This document shows positions 5,278-9,915 of a stretch of 9,977 nt of DNA, one piece after another. Both the position numbers and the translations under genes were made by a program. Numbering within the stretch: position 1 is the first letter of the stretch; the number at the start of each line of letters is the position of its first letter. The notes under the pieces were generated by a model. It did not search any database. It saw nothing but the letters and a program-made list of their open reading frames with translations, and was not told the origin of the DNA. The stretch is from positions 1 through 9,977 of the forward strand of contig JAHISS010000115.1 in assembly GCA_018817905.1 (NCBI GenBank), in the 5' to 3' direction. This stretch comes from Nanobdellota archaeon (lineage in GTDB: Archaea; Nanobdellota; Nanobdellia; Pacearchaeales; GW2011-AR1).

Positions 5278-5959
5278 AATTGTCGATGGCGGAGCGATGA
5301 AGCCAGGACCAGCGGTTGCGCAGCAGCTTGGGCCGATGGGCGTGAATCTTGGCAAAGTTATCGAAGACGTGAACAAAGAAACGCAGGGATTTAGAGGGAT
5401 GAAAGTTCCTGTTGAAATTGACGTTAATCCGAAGACAAAAAATTACAAGATTGAAGTTTTCTCTCCGACAGTTGCAGAGCTGATAAAAAAAGAAATGGGG
5501 ATAGAAAAAGCTTCGGGCGAGGCAGGCAAGAGCTACGCCGGAAACATTGCGTTTGAAACAATTTTAGGAATTGCAAAAACCAAGCAACCAGGTTTGCTGG
5601 CAAAAGACTTGCGAGCTGCTGTTAAATTAGTTGTTGGAACATGCGTTTCAATGGGCGTTTTAATCGACAGCAAGGAAGCAAAAGAAATTGAGAGAGATAT
5701 TGATGCAGGAAAATACGACAAGGAAATTAAGGAAGAGAAGACAGAACCCAGCGAGGAAAAAAAGAAAGAACTTGATGAGTTTTGGAAGGACTTAACGGTA
5801 AAGCAAGAGATGAACAAGAAAGCTGCTGAAGCTGCAAAGGTTGCTGAAGAAGCTAAGAAGACAGAAGAAGCTGCAAGTGGTAAAGCCGAGGGCGAAGAAA
5901 AGAAAGAGGAAGAGCCGAAGAAAGAAGAGCCGAAGAAGAAAGAAGGGAAGAAGAAGTAA
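5264..5959 (+). CDS. rpl11: Ribosomal protein uL11 with Lys/Glu-rich C-terminal extension
   Basis: I take the start at 5264 (231 aa): it gives MKIKLIVDGGAMKPGPAVAQ, the standard archaeal N-terminus, while an upstream ATG at 5228 would add out-of-family residues from within the 89-aa gene. Residues 1-~70 are the N-terminal domain (GPAVAQQLGPMGVNLG, 15-30) and ~71-148 the rRNA-binding C-terminal domain (GTCVSMGVLID, 125-135). It binds the GTPase-associated centre of 23S rRNA at the base of the L10/L12 stalk. Archaeal L11 is usually about 160 aa; here residues ~149-231 are an extra Ala/Lys/Glu-rich tail with KKEE and PKKEEPKKK repeats, probably a charged helix followed by a disordered end. Confidence 0.95.
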   Translation: MKIKLIVDGGAMKPGPAVAQQLGPMGVNLGKVIEDVNKETQGFRGMKVPVEIDVNPKTKNYKIEVFSPTVAELIKKEMGIEKASGEAGKSYAGNIAFETILGIAKTKQPGLLAKDLRAAVKLVVGTCVSMGVLIDSKEAKEIERDIDAGKYDKEIKEEKTEPSEEKKKELDEFWKDLTVKQEMNKKAAEAAKVAEEAKKTEEAASGKAEGEEKKEEEPKKEEPKKKEGKKK

Positions 5960-5961
5960 AG

Positions 5962-5969
5962 TTTAAATA
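5962..5969 (+). promoter_or_regulatory. TATA box of the 70-aa gene
   Basis: TTTAAATA centred 25 nt before the ATG at 5991, immediately after the L11 stop. Spacing fits a leaderless transcript. Confidence 0.6.
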
Positions 5970-5990
5970 TTAAGAGAATTCTGGGAATTT

Positions 5991-6203
5991 ATGGATGATG
6001 AGGAACGAGAACGATTGGAAAGAAGGTACCTCGGTAAGGATTTGGTTTTAATGGAAACGGGTGAACCTCTTGGGAGAGTAACAGGAATCTCTGGGAGACG
6101 CCTTGTGGTAAATGGAGGTCCAAGAGGAGGAGGAAGCCACATTCCAGTCTGCACGTTACTGCTTTACCGCGCGACTGATCCGGGGATGAGCCGAAAATCT
6201 TAA
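5991..6203 (+). CDS. Small PRC-barrel-like protein between L11 and L1 (70 aa)
   Basis: 70 aa with an acidic, charged N-terminus followed by YLGKDLVLMETGEPLGRVTG (14-33) and a strand RRLVVNGG. The pattern GK-x-V-x5-G-x-x-LG-x-V resembles the start of a PRC-barrel fold, found in small archaeal proteins of RNA processing and cell division, but the resemblance is short and I do not assign a function. A TATA box 25 nt upstream gives it its own leaderless promoter. The last codon and stop (6201-6203) lie inside the TATA box of the L1 operon, so the two units are packed without spare sequence. Confidence 0.6.
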   Translation: MDDEERERLERRYLGKDLVLMETGEPLGRVTGISGRRLVVNGGPRGGGSHIPVCTLLLYRATDPGMSRKS

Positions 6204-6207
6204 ATAC
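6199..6207 (+). promoter_or_regulatory. TATA box of the L1-L10-L12 operon
   Basis: CTTAAATAC contains the stop codon of the 70-aa gene. Its core matches that of the nrtR TATA box (CTTAAATA). Start of transcription is expected near 6228, leaving a leader of about 58 nt before the L1 ATG at 6287. Confidence 0.6.
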
Positions 6208-6239
6208 CTTAATTATCAAGATAAAACATCGCACTACAT

Positions 6240-6269
6240 CCCGGAACATAACTTTCTATGGTTTACGGG
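6240..6269 (+). promoter_or_regulatory. Hairpin in the L1 leader (candidate autoregulatory site)
   Basis: CCCG (6240-6243) pairs with CGGG (6266-6269), GAA (6244-6246) with TTT (6262-6264, one G-T pair), and CATA (6247-6250) with TATG (6257-6260), around a 6-nt loop. This gives 11 pairs with two single bulges, G6261 and A6265. It lies in the predicted untranslated leader, and a GGAGA ribosome binding site follows at 6278-6282. L1 represses its own operon by binding mRNA in bacteria and in methanogens, so this is a plausible L1 site, though it does not reproduce the rRNA-like L1 motif closely. Confidence 0.5.
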
Positions 6270-6286
6270 CATAAGTAGGAGATAAA

Positions 6287-6904
6287 ATGAAACTGAAAGA
6301 AGCATTAGAAGAATTGCGGAAAGGAAAAGAAAGGAAGTTTGAACAAAGCGTAGACTTGATTATAAACTTGCGAGCGATTAACATGAAAAAAGACCAGTTC
6401 AACGTCGTGGTCAAGCTGCCGAATAAATTCAGGGAGAAAAAGGTCTGCGGATTTTTGACGGAAAAATCTCCGCTCGTGAAAACAATTACAGAGCCGGAAT
6501 TTAAAAAATATTCTGAAAAGAACGCTTTGAAAAATCTGGTTAAAGAGTTTGATTATTTTATTGCTGCTGGAAAGTTAATGCCGAAAGTTGCTACGAATTT
6601 TGGAAAAGTTCTCGGTCCTGTCGGAAAGATGCCGTCGCCGCAGCTTGGAGTTTTAATGCAGGAAAACGAGCAGGCAATAAAAGAAACGCTTGATAAAATC
6701 GCAACTTCCTTGAAGATTCGATTGAAAGAAGCAAGTATTAAAGTTATTATTGGAAAAGAAAAAATGGAAGATGAGAAGCTAATTGAAAACATCAAAGAAG
6801 TTTACAAAACAATTGAGAACGCTCTGCCGAAGAAAAAAGACAATGTCAAAAATGTTATGATTAAGTTGACGATGTCAAAACCGTTGAAGGTGGAGGTTGC
6901 GTGA
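6287..6904 (+). CDS. rpl1: Ribosomal protein uL1
   Basis: 205 aa, slightly short of the usual 210-220. The N-terminal strand SVDLIINLRAINMKKDQFN (20-38) and the inserted middle domain with LVKEFDYFIA, then GKVLGPVGKMPSPQLG (105-120), the signature of the family, are present. The protein forms the mobile L1 stalk at the ribosomal E site and in archaea can repress translation of its own operon. GGAGA at 6278-6282 is its ribosome binding site. The TGA stop overlaps the L10 start (TGATG). A structured leader precedes it. Confidence 0.95.
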   Translation: MKLKEALEELRKGKERKFEQSVDLIINLRAINMKKDQFNVVVKLPNKFREKKVCGFLTEKSPLVKTITEPEFKKYSEKNALKNLVKEFDYFIAAGKLMPKVATNFGKVLGPVGKMPSPQLGVLMQENEQAIKETLDKIATSLKIRLKEASIKVIIGKEKMEDEKLIENIKEVYKTIENALPKKKDNVKNVMIKLTMSKPLKVEVA

Positions 6905-7722
6905 TGGCTGAAAAAGTTCAAAGAGGAAAACCAATACCAGAAGAGAAGAAAAACCTCGTTGTAGAGATAGCTAAAAAAATAAAGGAAAGCCGAACTGTTC
7001 TGCTTGCTTCGACAAAAGGTCTTCCCGCGTCGCAGTTTCAAAAAATAAAAAAAAGTTTGCGGGGCAAGGCAGAGATTATTGTCGCGAAGAAGTCTATAAT
7101 TGTCCGGGCAATTTCGACTATTGAAAAAGGCGCGCTGCAAAATTTGAAGAAAGAAATTGCAGCAGATGTTGCGTTAATTTTTTCTAAGATGGAAGCGTTT
7201 GAACTGGCTTCTGTCTTGGCGGAAAACCAGAGTTCTGCGAAGGCGAAGGCGGGCGATGCTGCGCCGCACGACATCGAGGTTGAGCCAGGACCAACTGAAT
7301 TAATACCTGGACCGGCGATTTCTGAACTTGGCAGTGTTGGATTGAAAATTGCAGTTGAAAACGGAAAACTCTCGATAAAACAAGGCGCTACGATTGTGAA
7401 AGAAGGGGAAATCATCAAAGCAAATGTTGCAAGCGTGATGGGAAAATTAAATATCTTCCCGATGAAAGTAGGATTTATTCCACTCGCTGCTTATGATTCA
7501 GAATCTGATGTAGTTTACACAGAAATCAAAATTGACAAAGAAGGAACTTTGCTCGAATTGAAGGACGCAGTTGGGAAAGCTTTGGGGTTTGCTATTAATC
7601 TTGGTTACACTGTTAAAGAAACTGTTAAGTATTTTATTTCAAAAGCAGGAGCTGAAGAAAAGGCGTTGGAGAATAGATTAGGTGGGAAAAAGATAGAAGT
7701 TGAGGGAGAGAAAAATGAGTAA
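6904..7722 (+). CDS. rpl10: Ribosomal stalk protein uL10 (P0), C-terminally shortened
   Basis: I start at the ATG at 6904, overlapping the L1 stop as TGATG; a GTG at 6901 is an alternative. 272 aa. Residues ~15-110 form the rRNA-binding domain (SRTVLLASTKGLPASQFQKIKK, 29-50), ~120-205 the archaeal/eukaryotic insertion domain with GPTELIPGPAISELGSVG (129-146), and ~214-262 the helical spine that carries L12 dimers. Archaeal P0 proteins generally exceed 300 aa, with a longer spine and a terminal acidic motif resembling that of P1. Here the chain ends GEKNE with neither, so fewer L12 dimers may bind. The end overlaps the next small gene by 8 nt. Confidence 0.93.
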   Translation: MAEKVQRGKPIPEEKKNLVVEIAKKIKESRTVLLASTKGLPASQFQKIKKSLRGKAEIIVAKKSIIVRAISTIEKGALQNLKKEIAADVALIFSKMEAFELASVLAENQSSAKAKAGDAAPHDIEVEPGPTELIPGPAISELGSVGLKIAVENGKLSIKQGATIVKEGEIIKANVASVMGKLNIFPMKVGFIPLAAYDSESDVVYTEIKIDKEGTLLELKDAVGKALGFAINLGYTVKETVKYFISKAGAEEKALENRLGGKKIEVEGEKNE

Positions 7723-7993
7723 TTATATAGCTGAAATGGATAACCAAAGCGCGCTTTACACCGCAGCGTTGTGTGCTGGAAATCGCGAAGCAGCAAGAAG
7801 AATTAATTTAGCAAGAGGAGATTATGCAAGTGAAATGTGCAGGGCAATAGTTGCTGCGAGAAAGATTTTTTATGAAGGTTTGAGACCAAGAGAAGCTGAG
7901 CTTGATTTGGAACATTTCAGCGCTGTCGCGCATTTTGCTCAGGGAGTTGAGGCGGAATTTCTTTCAACAGATGATTGTAAGGAGGTAGCGTAA
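7715..7993 (+). CDS. Small hypothetical helical protein between L10 and L12 (92 aa)
   Basis: I start at the ATG at 7715 (an upstream ATG at 7700 lies deeper within L10); it overlaps the L10 stop by 8 nt and has GAGGGAG upstream. 92 aa, almost entirely helical by composition: ALYTAALCAGNREAARRINLA (14-34), ASEMCRAIVAARKIFYEGL (39-57) and FSAVAHFAQGVEAEFL (68-83). Three Cys are present but with no metal-binding pattern. No membrane segment. The stop shares a base with the L12 start (TAATG). I recognise no family. Its position, where L10 is shortened, invites the idea of a stalk-associated factor, but that is speculation. Confidence 0.65.
   Translation: MSNYIAEMDNQSALYTAALCAGNREAARRINLARGDYASEMCRAIVAARKIFYEGLRPREAELDLEHFSAVAHFAQGVEAEFLSTDDCKEVA
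7979..7985 (+). promoter_or_regulatory. Ribosome binding site of L12
   Basis: AAGGAGG with 7 nt to the ATG at 7993, the strongest Shine-Dalgarno sequence in the window. It fits the need for several L12 copies per ribosome. Confidence 0.75.
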
Positions 7994-8280
7994 TGGAATA
8001 CATTTATGGAGCTTTGTTGTTGCACAAGCTTGGACAGCCAGTTAATGAAGAAAACTTAAAGAAAGTTGTAACTGCAACTGGCGCGCAAGTTGACGAGGCA
8101 AAAGTGAAAACTTTGATTGCATCATTGCATGGAGTTGACATTGCGGCAGAATTGGAAAATGCGAGCGCTTTGGCAGCGGCACCGGCAGCACCTGCAGGTG
8201 GAGCAACAGAGAAGAAAGAAGAGAAGAAAGAAGAAAAGGCAAGTGAATCAGCAGCTGGTTTGGCATCCCTCTTCGGTTAA
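7993..8280 (+). CDS. rpl12: Ribosomal stalk protein P1 (archaeal L12)
   Basis: 95 aa. Residues 1-~58 form the helical dimerisation and P0-binding domain (MEYIYGALLLHKLGQPVNEENLKKVV at the start), ~59-70 an Ala/Pro/Gly hinge, ~71-85 a Lys/Glu-rich linker, and the end SAAGLASLFG is the conserved hydrophobic tail that recruits elongation-factor GTPases. Slightly short of the family average of about 100-110 aa because the linker is compact. It is the last gene of the operon, followed at once by a T-rich stretch. Confidence 0.96.
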   Translation: MEYIYGALLLHKLGQPVNEENLKKVVTATGAQVDEAKVKTLIASLHGVDIAAELENASALAAAPAAPAGGATEKKEEKKEEKASESAAGLASLFG

Positions 8281-8282
8281 AT

Positions 8283-8298
8283 CTTTGTTTTATTTTAT
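8283..8298 (+). terminator. T-rich terminator after L12
   Basis: Interrupted T runs (CTTTGTTTTATTTTAT) begin two bases after the L12 stop codon. Oligo-T without a preceding hairpin is the usual archaeal terminator form. Confidence 0.6.
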
Positions 8299-8318
8299 AA
8301 CTGGGGGGAATTTTGTAG

Positions 8319-8375
8319 TGGGGCAGTTATGGTCGTTGTCAATCTAAAATAGATTCAATAATTTCCACCGCCCCA
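8319..8375. other. Intergenic region with nested inverted repeats
   Basis: TGGGGC (8319-8324) pairs with GCCCCA (8370-8375). Inside, TTG (8336-8338) pairs with CAA (8356-8358) across a 2-nt bulge, continuing into AATCTA (8341-8346) with TAGATT (8350-8355) and a 3-nt loop. The G+C of the outer stem stands out in an AT-rich spacer. It may be a small structured RNA or a processed 3' end of the L12 transcript. No known RNA family is recognised. The remainder of the 264-nt spacer (8281-8544) holds repeat copy A (8365-8394), a 7-bp AT palindrome at 8440-8456 and the promoter of the next gene. Confidence 0.4.
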
Positions 8376-8394
8376 AATGATTATCTCATAAACC
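8365..8394. repeat. Diverged intergenic repeat, copy A
   Basis: Aligns without gaps to 9779-9808 with 26 of 30 bases identical, including GATTATC and CATAAACC blocks. Weaker similarity continues downstream with gaps. No coding frame is shared by the two copies over their full length. Confidence 0.55.
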
Positions 8395-8516
8395 AGACGA
8401 CTGTTATTGATGTTTGTATATGCAATCATAAAATCGGTGAATTATATTTTATAATTACTTTCTCGGAATCTTGATGAAGTCAGGTTCGGAGTTAAAATAT
8501 CTAGAGAACAGATAAT

Positions 8517-8525
8517 ATTAAAAAT
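8517..8525 (+). promoter_or_regulatory. TATA box of the 134-aa gene
   Basis: An AT-rich TATTAAAAATAT region is centred near 8520, 25 nt before the GTG at 8545. The spacing matches the leaderless promoters elsewhere in the window and supports the GTG start. Confidence 0.5.
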
Positions 8526-8544
8526 ATCTAATCTACCTAATTAC

Positions 8545-8949
8545 GTGGATATAAAAAGTTTGAAAGTGCGAATCTCCCAAGATCGCGCGCTAACAGAAGT
8601 TGAAAGAGAAGAGGGGGGATGTTTTGTTGATGGGCACAGAGTTTCTTTGAGTTCTATTTCAGGGATAATTCCTTACACTTTTGTACAAACAAAAAATTTA
8701 GATAGGCCTCTTCTTCCAAAAGAATTAAAGCGAAAGGCCTTGAAGGAAATTTCTGGAGCTAAAATTGGGGACGATAGGATTCCTGGAGAATACAACGGAT
8801 TCCTTTGCTTAGATGTTGATAAGGTAAGCAGAAGCGATTCCACTGGGAGAAACAATGACTTTGCCCGTTATGCAACCACATACCAACTCACAATGCAATT
8901 TTGTGAATTTGTTCACGAAAATTCATTCGGGCTGGCGTTTAGGAACTAA
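8545..8949 (+). CDS. Hypothetical protein (134 aa, GTG start)
   Basis: 134 aa from GTG; no ATG is available near the promoter and the GTG sits at the expected leaderless distance from the TATA-like sequence. No family recognised. The protein is soluble and mixed: EREEGGCFVDGHRVSLSSIS (20-39) looks like a beta hairpin, PLLPKELKRKALKEIS (55-70) a charged helix, and EYNGFLCLDVDKV (83-95) a strand pair. There is no signal peptide, membrane segment or metal motif. The gene stands alone, with a fresh promoter directly after its stop codon, so it is not part of the ribosomal operon. Codon usage does not look foreign by eye. Confidence 0.6.
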   Translation: MDIKSLKVRISQDRALTEVEREEGGCFVDGHRVSLSSISGIIPYTFVQTKNLDRPLLPKELKRKALKEISGAKIGDDRIPGEYNGFLCLDVDKVSRSDSTGRNNDFARYATTYQLTMQFCEFVHENSFGLAFRN

Positions 8950-8967
8950 TTCTAAAAGTTTATATAA
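8945..8967 (+). promoter_or_regulatory. BRE/TATA promoter of the 90-aa gene (20-bp motif copy 1)
   Basis: The sequence 8945-8964 is identical to 9256-9275 and starts with the stop codon region of the preceding gene. TAAAAG is in the BRE position and TTTATATAA (8959-8967) is the TATA box, centred 25 nt before the ATG at 8988. Confidence 0.75.
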
Positions 8968-8987
8968 CCAAAGTGGAAGATATTTCA

Positions 8988-9260
8988 ATGAATCGAATAG
9001 TAGAAAGAAAGGGTGAGTGCCCTCATGAAAAGAGCTTTGACCTTCTTAGAGCGGAACGTCAATTAGAAGAGGATAGGGGAAATGTAGAAGATGCATTGAT
9101 ACTTGCATCAAACAAAAGAAGCTCAGCAGGCATACGACTTACTTATAGGTTTGTTGTTGTGCCTCTTTCGAAAATTAGTTTGGGGCTTTCGCGTTTAGGC
9201 TATCGCTTAATTCGGTTTTGTGATTGCATGGATGAAAGACTTTATAGGGATATTGACTAA
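8988..9260 (+). CDS. Hypothetical protein (90 aa)
   Basis: I choose the ATG at 8988, not the in-frame GTG at 8973, because the TATA box at 8959-8967 predicts transcription starting at 8988; the GTG would not be in the mRNA. 90 aa. The N-terminal half is polar and probably helical (KSFDLLRAERQLEEDRGN, 14-31), the C-terminal half more hydrophobic (LTYRFVVVPLSKISLGLS) and ends with CDCMDERLYRDID. The hydrophobic stretch is interrupted by charged residues, so a membrane helix is unlikely. No family recognised. It is monocistronic between two copies of the same promoter. Confidence 0.6.
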   Translation: MNRIVERKGECPHEKSFDLLRAERQLEEDRGNVEDALILASNKRSSAGIRLTYRFVVVPLSKISLGLSRLGYRLIRFCDCMDERLYRDID

Positions 9261-9276
9261 TTCTAAAAGTTTATAA
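9256..9276 (+). promoter_or_regulatory. BRE/TATA promoter of tRNA-Ser (20-bp motif copy 2)
   Basis: ACTAATTCTAAAAGTTTATA is identical to 8945-8964. TTTATAA (9270-9276) is centred 26 nt before the mature 5' end of the tRNA at 9299. Confidence 0.8.
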
Positions 9277-9298
9277 GTTCTTGATTTGTTGTATTTCA

Positions 9299-9395
9299 GC
9301 CGGCGTTGGGCAGTGGTCGCCCGGTGGTCTTGAGAAAGTTTTTTCAAGTGAACCACTTTCCTCGCGATATCTCGGTTCGATTCCGAGCGCCGGCG
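9299..9395 (+). tRNA. tRNA-Ser(UGA) with a 16-nt intron
   Basis: The acceptor stem GCCGGCG (9299-9305) pairs with CGCCGGC (9388-9394), and discriminator G73 is at 9395, as expected for serine. The D stem is GGGC/GCCC (9308-9311, 9319-9322), the anticodon stem GTGGT/ACCAC (9324-9328, 9352-9356), the anticodon TGA at 9331-9333 and the T arm CTCGG-TTCGATT-CCGAG (9371-9387). A 14-nt variable region (9357-9370) fits a type II tRNA, though its own stem is weak. The mature length is 81 nt without CCA, which is not encoded. It reads UCN serine codons. Confidence 0.92.
9335..9350 (+). other. tRNA intron with bulge-helix-bulge structure
   Basis: A 16-nt intron follows position 37. CTTGA (9329-9333, including the anticodon) pairs with TCAAG (9344-9348), leaving the 3-nt bulge TGA (9349-9351) before the anticodon-stem strand ACCAC. 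Cutting one base later at both sites gives the same mature tRNA, so the exact boundary is ambiguous. Splicing would need the archaeal tRNA endonuclease. Confidence 0.82.
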
Positions 9396-9415
9396 TCGGG
9401 AATTAAGTAAATTGT

Positions 9416-9679
9416 TCACTTCCCAAAAAACTTCAGAAAACCTTTCTTCTTTTCAACTTTGGGTTCTATTAATTCGTATTTTATTTCTGGTCTTGTTTTC
9501 AAAATCGGAGCGCTTTCTGCCATTTCCATATCAACAAACTTCAGCGCTTTTTCAACTTCAATTTTTGAATAGCCTTGGTTTATCAGCGCCCAACGCAACG
9601 ACTCTTTCGTGTAGCCCTTTTTGAGATTTCCTTTTATGTAGTTTTTTAATTCCTGCATCAGACTGTTTTTTTTGAACAT
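9416..9679 (-). CDS. Small hypothetical protein with paired-helix motif (87 aa)
   Basis: 87 aa on the minus strand, convergent with tRNA-Ser, ending 21 bp from it. Residues ~9-48 form two short helices with the pattern LxxYI-x4-LxKGY-(S/T)-xExLxxAL-xxxGY-x-xxxVExAL, a motif I associate with many small or multidomain DPANN archaeal proteins (from memory, function unclear). A Pro/acidic linker follows and the chain ends in the basic, aromatic KKKGFLKFFGK, which may touch membrane or nucleic acid. The first ATG is chosen because a TATA box lies 26 nt upstream. No operon partners. Confidence 0.7.
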   Translation of the reverse strand: MFKKNSLMQELKNYIKGNLKKGYTKESLRWALINQGYSKIEVEKALKFVDMEMAESAPILKTRPEIKYELIEPKVEKKKGFLKFFGK

Positions 9680-9696
9680 TGGGTTTTAAGAGAAGT

Positions 9697-9710
9697 GGGA
9701 TATATAAAAG
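9697..9710 (-). promoter_or_regulatory. TATA box of the 87-aa gene
   Basis: On the minus strand this reads CTTTTATATATCCC; the TATA core is centred near 9705, 26 nt before the ATG at 9679, predicting a leaderless transcript. The rest of 9711-9838 carries no gene I can support; it contains repeat copy B and AT-rich sequence up to the right inverted repeat. Confidence 0.7.
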
Positions 9711-9778
9711 TTAGTTTGCTGTTGAGTTCAATTCATAACTGATTATTTTAGTTAATTCAAATTGCAGAATTTATTATC

Positions 9779-9808
9779 CCACCCCACCAAAAGATTATCA
9801 CATAAACC
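9779..9808. repeat. Diverged intergenic repeat, copy B
   Basis: Partner of 8365-8394. Here GATTATC (9793-9799) also pairs with GATAATC at 9820-9826 to make a 7-bp stem, which copy A lacks. It lies between the promoter of the 87-aa minus-strand gene and the right inverted repeat. Confidence 0.55.
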
Positions 9809-9824
9809 GGGACCTACTGGATAA

Positions 9825-9848
9825 TCAGTGTTGTTGATAACTTGACAT
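9825..9848 (-). pseudogene. Duplicated start of the pnuC-like gene, stopped after 7 codons
   Basis: The right inverted repeat carries the same ATG TCA AGT start as the pnuC-like gene, but the next codons are unrelated and TGA follows (product MSSYQQH). It marks where the duplicated segment ends. Confidence 0.6.
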
Positions 9849-9873
9849 CGCCAGTTAAACTTAAATGCTGAAT

Positions 9874-9900
9874 CTTTCAGTTGTGTTCAACAACTGAAAG
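9874..9900. promoter_or_regulatory. Second copy of the 11-bp palindrome
   Basis: Exact reverse-complement copy of the palindrome at 80-106, here upstream of the outward gene fragment starting at 9916. Both arms are unchanged although two substitutions have accumulated within 15 bp of it. Confidence 0.6.
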
Positions 9901-9915
9901 GAGGCCTAGATTGAA

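Noticed and set aside
8378..8394. tRNA-Met-like anticodon loop (CTCATAA at 8385-8391)
   Set aside because: The flanking bases do not pair as an anticodon stem and there is no T arm or acceptor stem nearby.
8470..8490. C/D box guide RNA suggested by TTGATGA near 8471
   Set aside because: No matching D, D' or C' boxes at suitable distances.
8973..8987. GTG start for the 90-aa gene (adds 5 residues)
   Set aside because: It lies only about 10 nt from the TATA box, upstream of the expected transcription start.
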